In this document: one piece after another, positions 11,331 to 24,127 of the stretch
How the letters are laid out: each line of letters begins with the position of its first letter
Numbering within the stretch: the first letter of the stretch is position 1
Made by a program: the position numbers and the translations under genes
Notes under the pieces: generated by a model
What the model saw: only the letters and a program-made list of their open reading frames with translations
What the model was told of the DNA's origin: nothing
The model's database searches: none
Assembly: GCA_005281725.1 (NCBI GenBank)
Contig: SSBO01000001.1
Coordinates: 3,084,399-3,148,398 of the forward strand
Length of the DNA stretch: 64,000 nucleotides
Source of the DNA: Wuchereria bancrofti
Lineage: Eukaryota > Nematoda > Chromadorea > Rhabditida > Onchocercidae
Reading direction: 5' to 3'

Positions 11331-13634
11331 AGATGTATGGATCATCGAAGATTTTTTATCGTTGTTGTTTGGGAATTTCGGTTATTAATTGTTGCCTTTT
11401 CAGTAATCATTTTTATTGCACTCTCCGAAAGTTTCAAACGACACTTCCAAATTTTGAAGAGATGACCTCTTCTGCTAGTGATTCTTGCCGAGATAATAGT
11501 ATAAAGCTTGTAAGCACCAAAATTTTCAGTGTCAGGCAGAAGAGCTTGAAAATACAGGATTAATGTGATGCTTTAGTGTGTTTGATATAGTAACAGCTAC
11601 TTATTGCTTTAAGGTATGGTCAGAGTGTATATGAGAGTGTCGTGATTGTCTTTGAAAAAGTGAAAATCTTTTTTGCTGCAACACATTGATTTTTCGTTGG
11701 ATTGTTTACAGTAATCTCATTATTACGCGTATTCATTTATTCAAGAACAGAGTTTTTTTTTTTTTTTTTTTTCAGTAATGCAATGTTTATGAATTCAGCA
11801 TGCTTGTTATTCATTTTAGCGTTGAGATGCGCCCGAGTTTAATAAATTTTTGTATTTCCTCTTTATTACATTATTCGTAGCATCCATTTACTGGCAGTGA
11901 TTCTATTTTTGTTTTTTCAGTGACGCCTCAGCAAACACTGTTTATGTGAGGATATTGATAGGGATAATCAACGACCACTACATTCTATTCAACCAAACAA
12001 CAGAATGTGTTTAATGCGACGCCAAATTTACGCCTCTGTCAAACAAATCATTTCTGGGACTTTATATCAAAAAACAATGTGGAGGGAACGGCCTCGATTA
12101 GTACACCAACGAGTGCATCGACTTCTCCCGAATCCCCGATCCCGGATTTATTGGCAGTGTTTGTGCAACGCACCACGGGAATCTTTGGCAGCGAAACGAT
12201 AGGCTCTCGGCTCGAGTCTTCTCGAAACGATTTGTGGGCCCCGATAAGTTTTATTGACACTTGGAGGTTGACGTGGGTTGGGTCATTTGGAGATTCTGGA
12301 ATTAGGTTTGTCCGAGACCAACACTAACTAGCATTTAGATCCAAGGGTAGGTTGCAAGTGTGTTAAGTGCTGCTGTAGACAGTGTATTTAACGCTGACGT
12401 GTTCACTACGAGTCGAGGTTTTTTTTTTCTTTTTTTCTTTTTTTGGGGGGAAAGGGAGCGTTTTTCAGGCAATGATGTATGGATTTTGCATGATCGGATA
12501 TCCAGATATGATGTGCACGAGCAGCAGGTGAAGCATTTGGATTTATCATTTTCGTAAACATTTCCAAATGTTCCTTTATTCCGAACTTGATCTAATCTGC
12601 ATAACTGGTTGAGCCAAACGCGTTCGCTAATTTTACTATAAGCATAAAGCTTCTTTATCTCATTTGTTTCGACGCTAAAGTTATTCGGGGATGCAAATTA
12701 TTTGCTGAACTTGTTGCCAGCTTTACCGCATCATTGTGTTTACAAGAAAGAAGGGTAGAATACATATTTGGTTGCACAGAGTGTTGTTTTGAAAATGCCA
12801 TGAGTTACTTATGCCTGAGCAACGCATGTTTTTTGAATGAAGGTTTGTGTGTTTAAGTTTCACGAAGTTTATTTTGGGTTAGGAATTTGCTAGAGGGATT
12901 TCAAACAATTCCGAGGATGAAATGAAATTGTGGTAGAGCTTATTACAAGGATGTGAAGAATGTGCTTTTGTTGGAGCTTGATTTCGCTTATCAGCATTAA
13001 TAACAATGTCTGTGATGACGGCGTAGTGCTAGTTCAATGGACTGTTGACCTGAAGCTGTACTGCTTTTCAAAAATGGTGTTAGGATCCTTGGTGTTAACA
13101 CTGTTGTCTTATAATTTCAGTGGGATTTTTGACATAGAATTTGTTATGAAGTGAATTAAATAGCCAGAGGACGGTACTTCGCGGTATTATTTGTATTTAT
13201 GCTCGCAATGAGCGGTTGATTTTTTTTTGACAAGATCGTTAACGTTATGATACTCACCTTGTCTAAAATTAGTGAGAATTATTCATTTACTGACTTTCAT
13301 AGTGCAATTTTTTATTTTTCCTCTTAATTTGAAGGCTGTTACTGTTGGATTTTTGCCTTTATTACATGGAAGTAAGTCGTCATTGCTGCACCATTGTTTA
13401 GTACTTCATCGGTATTTGGATTTGGCTCATTACTACTTAATTTCAAGGTCTGAACCAAAATTTTTATAACGGACGAAGGATCATAACAAGTCATTTGCTT
13501 GGAGCATGGCTAAATATGCGTTTTATTGAGGAGACCTGCCGGAAGACTTTATCAAGACTAGTGAGAATATTCCATAGCATTATCATTTCAAAAAAAAATA
13601 TTTTTGTGCAAAAAAAATTGCGTAAGTGGTATTC
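11331..13634. other. 3' UTR / intergenic stretch before clpX
   Basis: Probably the 3' UTR of the SR-protein copy 2, then spacer. It has a run of about 20 T's followed by CAG at 11754-11776, and another TTTTTTCAG at about 11915-11922, both resembling splice acceptors, so alternative 3' UTR splicing is conceivable. A T-rich then G-rich tract lies at 12420-12455. I see no conserved coding frame. Confidence 0.4.
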
Positions 13635-16600
13635 ATGAATCAATTTCGTTTTGTGAGATCTGTTTCCGTTTAAACTTTTGTCCTGTAATCCTCCGTGTAC
13701 CATTTGAAATAAATGAAATAAATGGTTGTCATGTTGTTCGAGGTCTTGTTGACTTCAGACAAAAGTAATCCAGAAGGGAACAGTACATTCGAGGCGTCAT
13801 TTAATAACACGTAGAAAATTTTCGTCGAAGTTACAGACATCTTCAACCACGTCATCCTCATCAAAACGTGTCCCTTACCCGAAAGAGATTACGAGTTATT
13901 TGGATCAGTTCGTCGTTGGACAAGAGTATGCTAAGAAGACTCTTGCTGTCGGTGTCTACCAGCATTATAAACGTTTCTCATACAATGCTACCCTTAAAGA
14001 GAAGGAATCTCAGGCATTTCAGTTTTGATTTTTTTATCGGGATATAAATTATTGCAACTTATGGACATAGCTAACGTAATGGTGCACTTAGTAAATGACA
14101 TACTTTTGACTTTAGTGATACCCCTTTCTAATTGGTGGGGAATAACCATCACTTTGTATATAAATAGAAGTGTATACTGGAACGTGAAGAAAAATGTAAA
14201 AAAATGGTTTTGGGAAACTGATTTAACTTTCATCATTTATTTTCTCATCGATCTCGCCAACTTTCATCATTGCAAATGAAATGCTTCTGATTTAATGTAC
14301 CAGCCAATTAAGTTTTACAACTACAAATTAAACTCATCATTAGCTTGGTAACCGATTTTGTAGTAGTCCTTGTGGAACACTTAGTAAGTTCAGAATTTTT
14401 CAAAATATTTACTTTCTCATGATTTTAGATTCAACCATTCCCTATACACGTGACCAAGAAAGAAATTCCTGGTCTTTCTCTAGCCGATGAAAGCGTCATT
14501 TTGAGAAAAATTTTACAAAAAAGGTGAATATTTCAATCTTTTTTCTCGATTGCCCACTCAAAAAGTAACATGCAACAATTGCGGTTTTAAAGCGCGCTAT
14601 ATTCATAGTGAGTCGAACTATAAGACTGTTACCTTTATAACTCTAAGTCATCTAGCACGGTCAAGGATATGATTCCGGATATTAGGTTATGCACATAATC
14701 GGAAACCGTAAAGTTAACTCTTCTGATGGTGGATATACGTGTTCTCATCCAAAATGAGCAAAACATATGCACTACCAACATGATTTCTTGTTTTAAAGAT
14801 AAGAAAAACACTGATTTACTATAATAGTTTACACCTCGAATATAACTGCTCACAATGTCAACTATGGTCATTTACAATTCGCTGTCATTCGTATGATTCC
14901 GTCTTAAGCATCATGAAACTCTATGTGAGATTAGGAAATAATGGATGTGAGAAGTGAGAAGTGAATACAAAATGTCAGAAGGATTTGTACTGCTTGATCC
15001 GTGACCCTTGCGCAACGCTTTTTTGTCTGAATATGACACTCCTTTCTATTTTCATTGCCAATACTTCTCGAAATTTATTGATTTTCAAATTTTTGTAAAA
15101 CTTGTCTCAGAATTAAGATGAAAATTGAAAAATAAAAGGGAGTGTTTTAGATTTGTTTGACTTTTTATTTTTGAAATTTATGCAGAAGCAAGCAAGCTTC
15201 CATTGACAAAAAATTATTTCAGTAATGGAATAAATAAACCTTACGGTACGATTAATTTCAATAAGAAGTCGATTCAAGCTTTAATGGAGATGGATAAGGT
15301 AGTTTAATTTCTGTATTTCTATTATTTAATGGTGCGTTTTCCATAAGAAAATTAAGTCTGCTTTTATCAGTTCCATTTAGTGTGCTCTGCTTTTTTCCAT
15401 TTCACTAGGGCTTTTCTTTCGCATTAATTAAAAATTGAAATCTTTCGGAAATTGGTAAACTAAATCAAACAAGAGGATATCGGCTCTACAATTTGTCTGT
15501 GAATGGAAAAATGAAGTATAAGATATATCTATGAAATTTAAATTAGTTTAGTTATCTTGCAACATTCATCTCATTTTCCAGGATAATGATTTGGGTAAGT
15601 CAAATATACTTCTGATGGGGCCATCTGGTGTTGGAAAAACTTACTTAACACAAATACTGGCCGAAATATTAGATGTACCAATAGCAATGTGTGACTGCAC
15701 ATTGCTAACACAGTCTGGCTATGTTGGGGATGACGTTGATACGGTTGGTTCTTGATAGTTTAAATAATTTGGCATTCAGTCCATCAAAATCTCTGTTTTC
15801 AAAAAGCGTGGGCTGCTTTTTGCAAACTGTTATGGTTGAGAGAGGACCAAGTAAATCTTCATTTTGTGGAGCCAATATGATGTCACATCACCAGATCCCC
15901 ATGTTTGAAGACTCTCCATGCCACACGTGGTGTTATTTTGCCACCATCGGTAGATCTGTTACATCGAGTAATCACGTGGTCTAAGTGGGTTCTGCTAGTT
16001 CTTATCTCACATTTTAACCATATAATTAGCTCCATCAAATCTAATTGCTATGAATATTCTAATGGCATGACACCGTGTATCTACCCTTGCAATCTCTTTT
16101 AGGAGCAATTCTATTCTATACATTATCTGCTTATGTATTTGGGTTGAGAACTGAATACAGTTTTAATTACAGGTTATCCAGAAACTTCTTGCTAATGCAG
16201 ATGGTGACATTGATGCGACACAGGTTGGAAGAGTGATATTTTCCTGTATTTGTTAATTTGAATGTTTTACACAGAAAGCTTATTTCGTTACAGATTCTCC
16301 TTATATCACAGTTTTCAAAATCATCGTGAGAAACTGGAATTTGCTTCTTAACTAAAGGTTTACTAGAGAATCGATTAATGAAGTTATTTCTTCATTAATT
16401 TGGTTTCCGTTATCTTCTAGATTTTTGGAAGCAAGTCCAATAACCGAATGTAACATGCTATTTCATAATCTAGAGAGGTATCGTTTTCCTGGATGAATTC
16501 GATAAAATCAGCAGTTCGTTGGATTTGGAATCACGCTCATTCCGAGATGTTGGAGGTCGGGGTGTGCAACAAGCATTTCTAAAACTGGTAGAAGGTACCG

Positions 16601-18442
16601 CAGTGAAAGTGAAACAACCCGGGTCTAATGGAACACGGGTATGTGCAGTATTTCACTACAGTGACTAAAGGTTTCCGCTTCTTTCTACCATCAAATTTCG
16701 ATATGAAATTAAATTTAAAGATAAAGTAGGGATCAATAAAGAAACGATGCTGACTAATAAAGATGGAAATACGACAAGATTAATTTTGATTGAGAACATC
16801 AGAGGCACTGGAAATGATGAGCGCTTGTACATAAATAAGTTCATAATGAATGCCTAGGAAAAGGAGGGAGCTACCTCGAAAAAGCAGTTATCTTCAGATA
16901 AGAGGCCAAAACAAATTATACAGCGTTTTCTATTGTCACGCAAATATGAATAGCACAACAGAAAATTACAATCAATTGTGGATAATGATTTAATTAACTG
17001 AGATTATTGGGGGTATGGTTCAGGGGTAGAGCGCTCCCTTAGCATGGGAGAGGGCTGGGGTTCGATTCCCCATATCTCCAGACGCAACCTTTCCGAAAAT
17101 GCTACGGGACTTTTAATACTTCCAACATATTCATCCTAGTTATGTACTGCAATACACAATCACTCTAGCAGGATTTCGAAATTACAAGTAGGGCATGCAA
17201 TTTGCGAATGCAGTAGGAGTCTGAACAGCATCTTTCTCATGCAATAATTGGTAGTCTTGAATTGAATTATATGGCTTATCAATGTTTTATAGGTGGATGT
17301 GGATACAACGAATATATTATTCATTGCTTCTGGAGCATTTAACAATTTGGATCGAATTATTAGTCAACGCCTACACAAGAAACTTGTTGGATTCAGTACT
17401 GGAAAGGATAAGGAAAAGTATGAAAAGGTTTGAATCCTGACTGTTTTCGAAGTTCCCAAAATAGCGAAAAAGTAACGAAAATATCGCCTTTTTATATTAC
17501 TAAATAAATGATGTGCAATATGTTTCAGGATGAGACGAAAATAAGCAAGCATCGGGACGACTTGCTTAGACAAGTAGAGCATGTTGATCTTATAAAGTAA
17601 TGACAATCCGTACTTTTTCAACTTTAACTAAATTAAATTCCCTTATGGTATAACGAATAAAAAAAGTTATGATAAATTTGTTACTTTAGATTTGGTATGC
17701 TACCCGAATTAATAGGACGTTTCCCTGTGCTCGTCCCATTTACTAGTTTGACAGAAGAATTACTCGTCCGAATAATGAAAGAGCCAAAAAGTTCGATCGT
17801 TTCACAGGCCAAAAAACAGTTCTTGCTTGACAACATACAACTGTGTTTCACCGACTGTGCTTTGAAAGAAATCGCCCGTACTGCAGCACAAAAAGGAACC
17901 GGAGCACGAGCACTTAGGTTATCTATTCGATACTAGAACTAATATACACACATGAAAAATAGCACATCTTTCCTTACAAATTCGACACTACTCAACATGA
18001 AAATTATCTTAACGTCTTGAAAAAGCCGCGTTTTCATCTTATGTCTGTAAACAAGCAGTAAACGGTCCCCGTCCATATTATGAAAAAACATCGGTAAAAT
18101 CTCTCAACAAAAAATTTCCACACACTCACTCACAATGAGTTTAATCTAAATGATAAGCTTTTTGTGGTTTAATATCATGAGAAAGAATTAGCTGCACCCC
18201 TTAATTTCGCTTTCTATTCTCTCATATAAACTACTAAAGTAGTAATGTTCAAACAACAGTGTTTCAGATCAATAACCGAAAAAGTATTGTTAGATGCAAA
18301 GTATGACTTGCCTGGTACAGACATACATAAATTGGTTATTGATGCGGACGTTGTCAAAGGTAACTGCCGTTATTATACCATGGAAAATGCGGACATCATA
18401 AATTCTAAAGTTCCAAAACAATCACTTATACGAATAAGGTAA
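13635..18442 (+). CDS. clpx: Mitochondrial ClpX-type AAA+ unfoldase
   Basis: Exons: 13635-13661 (tentative start), 13759-14013, 14429-14523, 15223-15298, 15582-15743, 16173-16223, 16474-16638, 17293-17427, 17529-17596, 17690-17917 and 18268-18442. All phases agree if the intron at 14014 is GC-AG. The early part is basic and serine-rich ([15 protein letters not shown]), a plausible matrix-targeting peptide. Walker A is GPSGVGKT, the pore loop GYVGDD, Walker [10 protein letters not shown], and the sensor-2 region GTGARALRS. An LVGF segment sits where the ClpP-docking IGF loop lies. ClpX unfolds substrates in the matrix for ClpP; nematode ClpXP-type proteolysis is tied to the mitochondrial unfolded-protein response. 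No Cys4 zinc-binding domain is visible at the N terminus. The start exon (MNQFRFVRS) is a guess. Confidence 0.88.
17009..17080 (+). tRNA. tRNA-Ala (AGC), nested in a clpX intron
   Basis: This 72-base segment folds as a cloverleaf. The acceptor GGGGGTA pairs with TATCTCC (with G-T wobbles) and is followed by discriminator A. The D arm is GTTC/GAGC, the anticodon stem CTCCC/GGGAG with loop TTAGCAT, and the T arm TGGGG/CCCCA with loop TTCGATT. The anticodon AGC at 17041-17043 reads alanine codons. The B box GGTTCGATTCC is intact, no CCA is encoded, and there is no tRNA intron. It lies in the same orientation as clpX, inside the 16639-17292 intron, so RNA polymerase III would transcribe it within a polymerase II unit. 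Confidence 0.93.
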
Positions 18443-20320
18443 GCTCAAGAATGTACTTCTAACTTCCTTCTTTGAAGTTAATTGCTTTTAAGACATGTTT
18501 AAAGAAAATAAATCATGTCAGTCTTTCTATTTAACGATTAAACATTTAAAGATATTTAATGATTAAGGATATTTAACAACCTTCCGAAAGTTAGGCAATA
18601 CTTCGCAAATGCGTCCAATTAAACTAAAAATGCTTGGAAAAGAAAGATTACAGAATCCTTAAAAAAAACTATTATATTGTTTTCCATATGAAATCATATA
18701 ACAGATAAACAATTATGTAGAATGAATATTTAACGATATTGAAATTTTTGTCAGTATCACAATTTGCAGTCCAAATGATGACAAACAAAATGACTCTGTG
18801 AAGTAGATGCAACAGATATGAAATCAGTTCAAGCAGAATGATAAAGTAGATCTTGCCATCTTCTATGAAAATAAATCTTGCTAGTCTATAAAAACAAATA
18901 TCCGTAAATTTTAAGCAAATTATTGTTTAAAAAAGTCAAGCATAACGATTAAAAAATGAATTATATAAAATTTTACTTCATTAAAACCCAAAAATCCAAC
19001 AAACTTCCAACTAAAATTTACAAGATACAATAGAAAAGTTATATGTGAACATGTATCGTTTTAACGATGTACATAAATGAAACGTTATTAAACAGATTGA
19101 TAGTTGTGGATGCAAAGTTTTAACTATGCTTACTTTTCTATTAGTCTTCACTTAATAGTTTGCACGTTTTAAAGTCAACAGAAGTCATAGCTGGAAATGT
19201 ACATCCCTTAATAGCGAAAAGCTGCTTAATTTCCAAAAATCCTGTTTTCTATATGCTTATTTAATTTCTATATGCTTATTTTATTTCTATATGCTTATTG
19301 GCAGGATAGACACAACATCATTGATGTTGTGCCTCGCCAAAAATTTCAAACTCATGGCGCTCGATAAAATAAGAAGTAAAAAATTTAACAACAGAGGCGT
19401 GAAATTCAGTAAAGTAGCTACGTGTATTCATTTATATATTTAAGCATTGAATTTGAAGAAAAAAATTCAACTTTACGAAATCTACTGTTTTTGGCAAACC
19501 AACTATGACGGAAATTTCATAAAATCACATTCCTTATAAAGAATTGTCACTGTGGGTGGGAGAAAAAAGGAGAGAGAATTAATTCATTAATTCGTATAAT
19601 TCATTGTCTTTGAGCCCTAGAGAGAGAGTAAAACCTGTCTCACTTTATGCAAACATTAGGATACAGTTCTCATCTTTTTCAAACGAATTCTTCATTTTAT
19701 CTCCGACCACTAAATTCGAGCGGCGACAATAATAAAATTTTATTTTCTTATGAGAAAATTTTCCACAAATGAACGAATAGAAATTTTTCCACAAATGAAC
19801 GAATAGAAATTTCCAACGAAAACCTTCATTAATTAAATAAAGAATTTTAATAGAGCGATTGCTAATACCACACTCTCATATCATTACCGTCCTTATAATC
19901 ACTATACATAGCAATATTACAGTTAATTTGTTCCAAGTATTGTAACTTACTAAAAGTTTGCGGTGATGCATACCACATATACATGTGCACAATATTTACG
20001 TAACTTACGCAATACTCACGCGAATTATGTAGTACGAATTATGTAGTACGTAAATCGTAAATCCAAATGGCATTTCATAATTATTACGAAAATTCGAAAT
20101 CCCTTCTTAGTCAAATTTTAACGGGCGTTGGTGATATATGAACGACTCACAATGATGTGAGATAATTTTTGGAGCGAGACATTTGGAGGGGGAGGGGGGG
20201 ATGTATTAGGCGAGGTGGGTTATGGGGTTTCCTAATTAACGAAATTAATTTCAGGTAATACTTGTATGGTACACAGAGTTACTGGTTATTAGTGATCAGT
20301 CGTACTTTCTGTTTGATCGA
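18443..20320. repeat. Intergenic stretch with short tandem repeats and a hairpin
   Basis: No coding frame is convincing. Three copies of a 19-base unit (TTTCTATATGCTTATTTAA) run 19246-19299. A 26-base unit (TTCCACAAATGAACGAATAG plus AAATTT) is repeated twice at about 19761-19812, and a 14-base unit (CGAATTATGTAGTA) twice at 20021-20048. A palindrome CACAACATCA-T-TGATGTTGTG lies at 19311-19331, within a longer imperfect stem. A G-rich tract at 20188-20227 precedes the TIM17 gene. Confidence 0.6.
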
Positions 20321-21839
20321 ATGGATGATCGTGAACCGTGGTGAGTAACCTTCCTTCCCATTTCTTGTTTAATCTTTTGTTTATACCCACGGGAGGGTTT
20401 TCAAATTTTTGGTGCAATAAGTAGTGAATGTTTATTGTTGCATTTTATGACCGTTAGACGTTTTTTCCTTTGTGAATGCAAATATTACAAATAGAAATTA
20501 TTTGTATTCTACTGCCTATTAGTATTCCACTGCTGCTAAGTTTTTATGTACACTCCGATCTCTTCTTTTTCCTGCCCATGTTTATCTTTTTGTCTTTCGT
20601 TTAGAGCGTTGTTTTCCTCAGGCTACTTTTTTATTACGAAAAGTAAAGTTTGGTTGTAACAAAATGCAACAAATGAGATTCACAACTATTATTAGATCGT
20701 GTATTAGATATCAAAAGGCAATGTGTATTACGTTTTGTATATCGTTCATTTACATCTTATTGGTAGTGGAAATTCATTTTGTATTCATTTCGTATTAGTA
20801 AATTTTGTATTAGTCACCATTTTTTAGTCCATACAGAATTGGAGATGATGTTGGTGGTGCATTTTCACTAGGTCTAGCTGGTGGATCTATATTTCACGCT
20901 CATAGTGGTTTCAGAAATTCTCCATGGGGACATAAACTTGTTGGTATTGTGCGCGAGGTATTTTTTCTAGTTTTATTGTTTGATGCATCGGTTGTTTCAT
21001 TTCCTGTATATATTATTTGATTACAGGTGCGTACGCGATCACCAGTCGTTGGTGGGCAATTTGCAGCATGGGGCGGATTGTTTAGTGCAATTGATTGTAG
21101 TCTAGTAGGCATAAGAAAAAAGGTTTACAACTATTTTATTCTCGAGTTGTGTCAATTTCACCGAATTTGCTTGTATAGCTCTGAAGGATTTGTCCTAAGA
21201 AATTACTTTTTTAGGAAGGAACAAGCTTTTTTATTTGCAGTTCTTATATAACATGTTTCCGTTATTTATACAACTGTTGCAGGAAGATATGCTCAATCCA
21301 ATCGTATCCGGTGGACTGACTGGTGCTCTATTGGCTGTTCGATCTGGCCCCATGGTTTGTATTTGTGAAGTTCAAAAGCTGTTCTGCATAATTTATTCAG
21401 TCATATCCTGAACCACAGTTATGCATTTCTTCAAAGTTTATCTGTAGATCGTCTTCATTAAAAGGCTGAATGATGGAAAAGTTTGGAATTAGGCCTTTAT
21501 AATTTCATAAATTCAGTTTTAGTTGATAGGTTTTTAATGATTGGTTATAGAATTTTTCATATAGCCAGTCGTCACAGAATGTTATGTTCATTGCAGGTAA
21601 TGATGGGTTCAGCTGCCGTTGGAGCAGTGATAGTGGGTATGATTGAAGTAGCGTCATTAGCAGTGGGTAAATTTGCTGGTATGGTGTTAGACCCGAATGC
21701 CGTACAACAGCATGAGTTGGAAGATCCAGCAATTTTAAGCGCAAAGCAACAACAGAAGCATGGAAACGCTGGAAGTAGTTCTACTGGTGTTTCTGGAGAT
21801 GCTTCTGCTGTCCCATTCTCATTAGCTCAACCTTATTAA
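20321..21839 (+). CDS. timm-17: TIM17, inner-membrane presequence translocase subunit
   Basis: Five exons: 20321-20340, 20828-20957, 21027-21122, 21283-21354 and 21597-21839, giving 186 residues. The protein begins [20 protein letters not shown] and continues with the Tim17/Tim22/Tim23 core: [43 protein letters not shown] and [16 protein letters not shown], which form about four glycine-rich membrane segments. The tail is low-complexity and hydrophilic ([15 protein letters not shown]). TIM17 is a core subunit of the TIM23 complex, which imports presequence proteins across the inner membrane. The conserved cysteine in CPYRI and the acidic N terminus are retained. The first exon encodes only six residues and part of a seventh. 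It reads in the same direction as clpX (1.9 kb upstream) and the sugar transporter (0.9 kb downstream). Confidence 0.95.
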
Positions 21840-22708
21840 CATGACCTTATTGAATCATCATTATGTTGGTATCACCAGAATTACTGCTGTTACGTTTCTT
21901 TTCATTATTGTATAACTATTCACATAATTTAAAGGCTACTCCATTTCGAAATGTTATAATATGCTGTCAGATGAAAATGTTATTTACTTCATGCAGAGTA
22001 AGTCTCCGTGTTGTGCCATTTTAGGAATGACGTTTAATAGTTGCTTCCAATAACGAAAGCGGTACTACAGAAGAAAATGTATGTATATTTTCACTAAATT
22101 TTTGAAATGCATAAAATGTCGTTTGAAAGTATGGGAACTATTTTTACTGCCTTTTCGGTTTATCAAAGTAATTATCTGGTTGTCTCTTTTTTTTTTTTTT
22201 TTTTTGAACGCAGTGAAGTAAATTTTATTTTCTTTTCTCTTTCGTGACACCTTGTTATGAAAAAAACATTTCTTTTGGCTGTTAGCAGTTGCCAACTTTA
22301 ATTTTTATGGTTTGTTAAACACCGAATCGTCTTTTAATTAATTCTTCAATAAATGTATGCATGTATGCAGCTGTTTTTATCGGAGTTTGGCGTAACTATA
22401 GAGTATTTGGACTTTCACTGCATAATTCTCACTGAAAGAATAATTCAATTTAAAATATGTTACCTGATTTAAAATTTCAAAAGACTTGATATTCTTGGCT
22501 ATTGCAATATATTAGGACAGAAGTATAGTTCTTTGTTTTGTGAATAAGTGGTCACTAGAACACAAGGCTTATGTGATGGCTTTAAAGTTGTGTATATCTC
22601 AACTTATTAATGCATGGTGTCTATCTTATCCCATAATTTGTTATCGTTTAAGATTGCTCATAAAAACATGGTGATATATGACCGAATTAGTCAAAAAATA
22701 TTAGGAAA
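21840..22708. other. TIM17 3' UTR and spacer
   Basis: This likely holds the TIM17 3' UTR (an AATAAA at about 22348) and the promoter of the SWEET gene. A T-run lies at 22189-22205. I see no conserved coding sequence. Confidence 0.5.
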
Positions 22709-24127
22709 ATGAGATCAAATGTCGAGGATGCTCTTTCGAGTCAATTTTTGAGTTGGCTTAGTACGTTTGCAATCGGAACTACAGTGTGTCTTTTTTTAGC
22801 TGGTTTGGAGATATGCTGGCGTATAAGAGTATGTTTTCTTTATTTTCAGTTGTTGCAATTTTAGTTTACTGATCATTCGAAATGAAACAAACACTACAAG
22901 TTGAAACTACTTTTAATACGAAGGTGCACAGTGACTTCCAAATCTTCGAATTCAGGCAGAAAAGCATATTTTGCTGGAGTATTTGTCTCAAAGCTTCATA
23001 TTATAATACGCACTAACAATCGAGACTGAAAATTTCCTAATTTTGTTGCTAATTACGAGTTATTTCAGTCTCAAGGGACAACAAATGGTATCAGTTCGGC
23101 CCCATTCCATACGGGCTTTCTCTCCGGACAGCTATGGTTGCAATATGGCCTCTTAAAGCATGACAAAGTATTTGTCCAAAATTAATTTTTTTACTTTCGG
23201 ACGTTTTCTACTTATAAAGTAAAGTAATGTAGTTTCGTGTACGGTTTTTTGCTGAGAAATTATATCAGTTCGTGATCTCAGTAAGAAGTGGGAAGCGAGT
23301 TTCAGTGAATATGACTAGTGTTTCAGGCTATGGTATTTGTCAGTTTCAGGTTGTGGTGTTTGTCAATTTAGTGGCTGCATTGCTCTATTCATTATATATT
23401 TCTTATTATTTCCTGATGGCACCGTATGGTACAAAGGTTAGTGACTGTTACTTAACACTGATTAGTGCAGAGATTGAAGTCCAAAAACTTTGATTTTGAA
23501 TGTAATGTTATCAATTATAGAACCGTTGCATCAGATTATTTTTTATGGAAGTGATATTTTTGATGAGTGCATATTATTATATCCATTATTATGGCTTACA
23601 AGTGGAAGTGATCCGTCCACGTTTGGGATTATGTTGTGTAATACTCAATATACTTACAGTTGCCGCTCCTTTAGAAGCTTTGGTAAGTATTTGCTGAATG
23701 AAGATATTTGCCGTTTCTTCATTCCTTTCAGTTCTAAAATACATGAATTCCAGTATGAAGTTTTCCGTACTCGTTGCACAGAAACAATGCCGTTGCCCCT
23801 TTGTTGTCTGACATTTCTTGTGACAACGGAATGGCTGTTATATGGAATTCTTATTGATGACATTTATATAAAGGTAGAGTTAAACATGCTAAAGTTGATT
23901 TTGTCAATCACTGTCTAGAAGACAAGGTCGGGCGGTACAGAAAGCTGTTGATAAATATATTGCTCGTAAAATCAGGCTTGGGATCTTTTGAGAGCCTTAA
24001 GGCCGTTCAACAATGATATATGTTTCAGATACCAAACGCCATTGCATCAGTGATCGCGGCTGTCCAATTGCTACCTTTTCTTTATTTTCCCAGGAATAAA
24101 CAGAAAGCTGCAATCATTATTTCTTGA
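22709..24127 (+). CDS. SWEET-family sugar transporter
   Basis: Six phase-0 exons: 22709-22828, 23069-23167, 23350-23436, 23521-23682, 23754-23873 and 24029-24127, giving 228 residues. Animal SWEETs have seven membrane helices built as two triple-helix bundles joined by a linker helix. Here hydrophobic segments recur in each exon (FAIGTTVCLFLAGLEI; VVVFVNLVAALLYSLYISYY; GLCCVILNILTVAAPLEAL; CCLTFLVTTEWLLYGILI; NAIASVIAAVQLLPFLYF). The first bundle has SQGTTNGISSAPFHTGFLSG followed by WLQYGLL, matching the family's signature around helix 2. The second bundle has TRCTETMPLPLC, including the conserved TMP. SWEETs move hexoses or disaccharides passively down their gradient, at the plasma membrane or internal membranes. 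Nematodes carry several paralogues, so I give no symbol. The start is the first in-frame ATG, 30 bases before a conserved leucine-rich helix. Confidence 0.9.
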
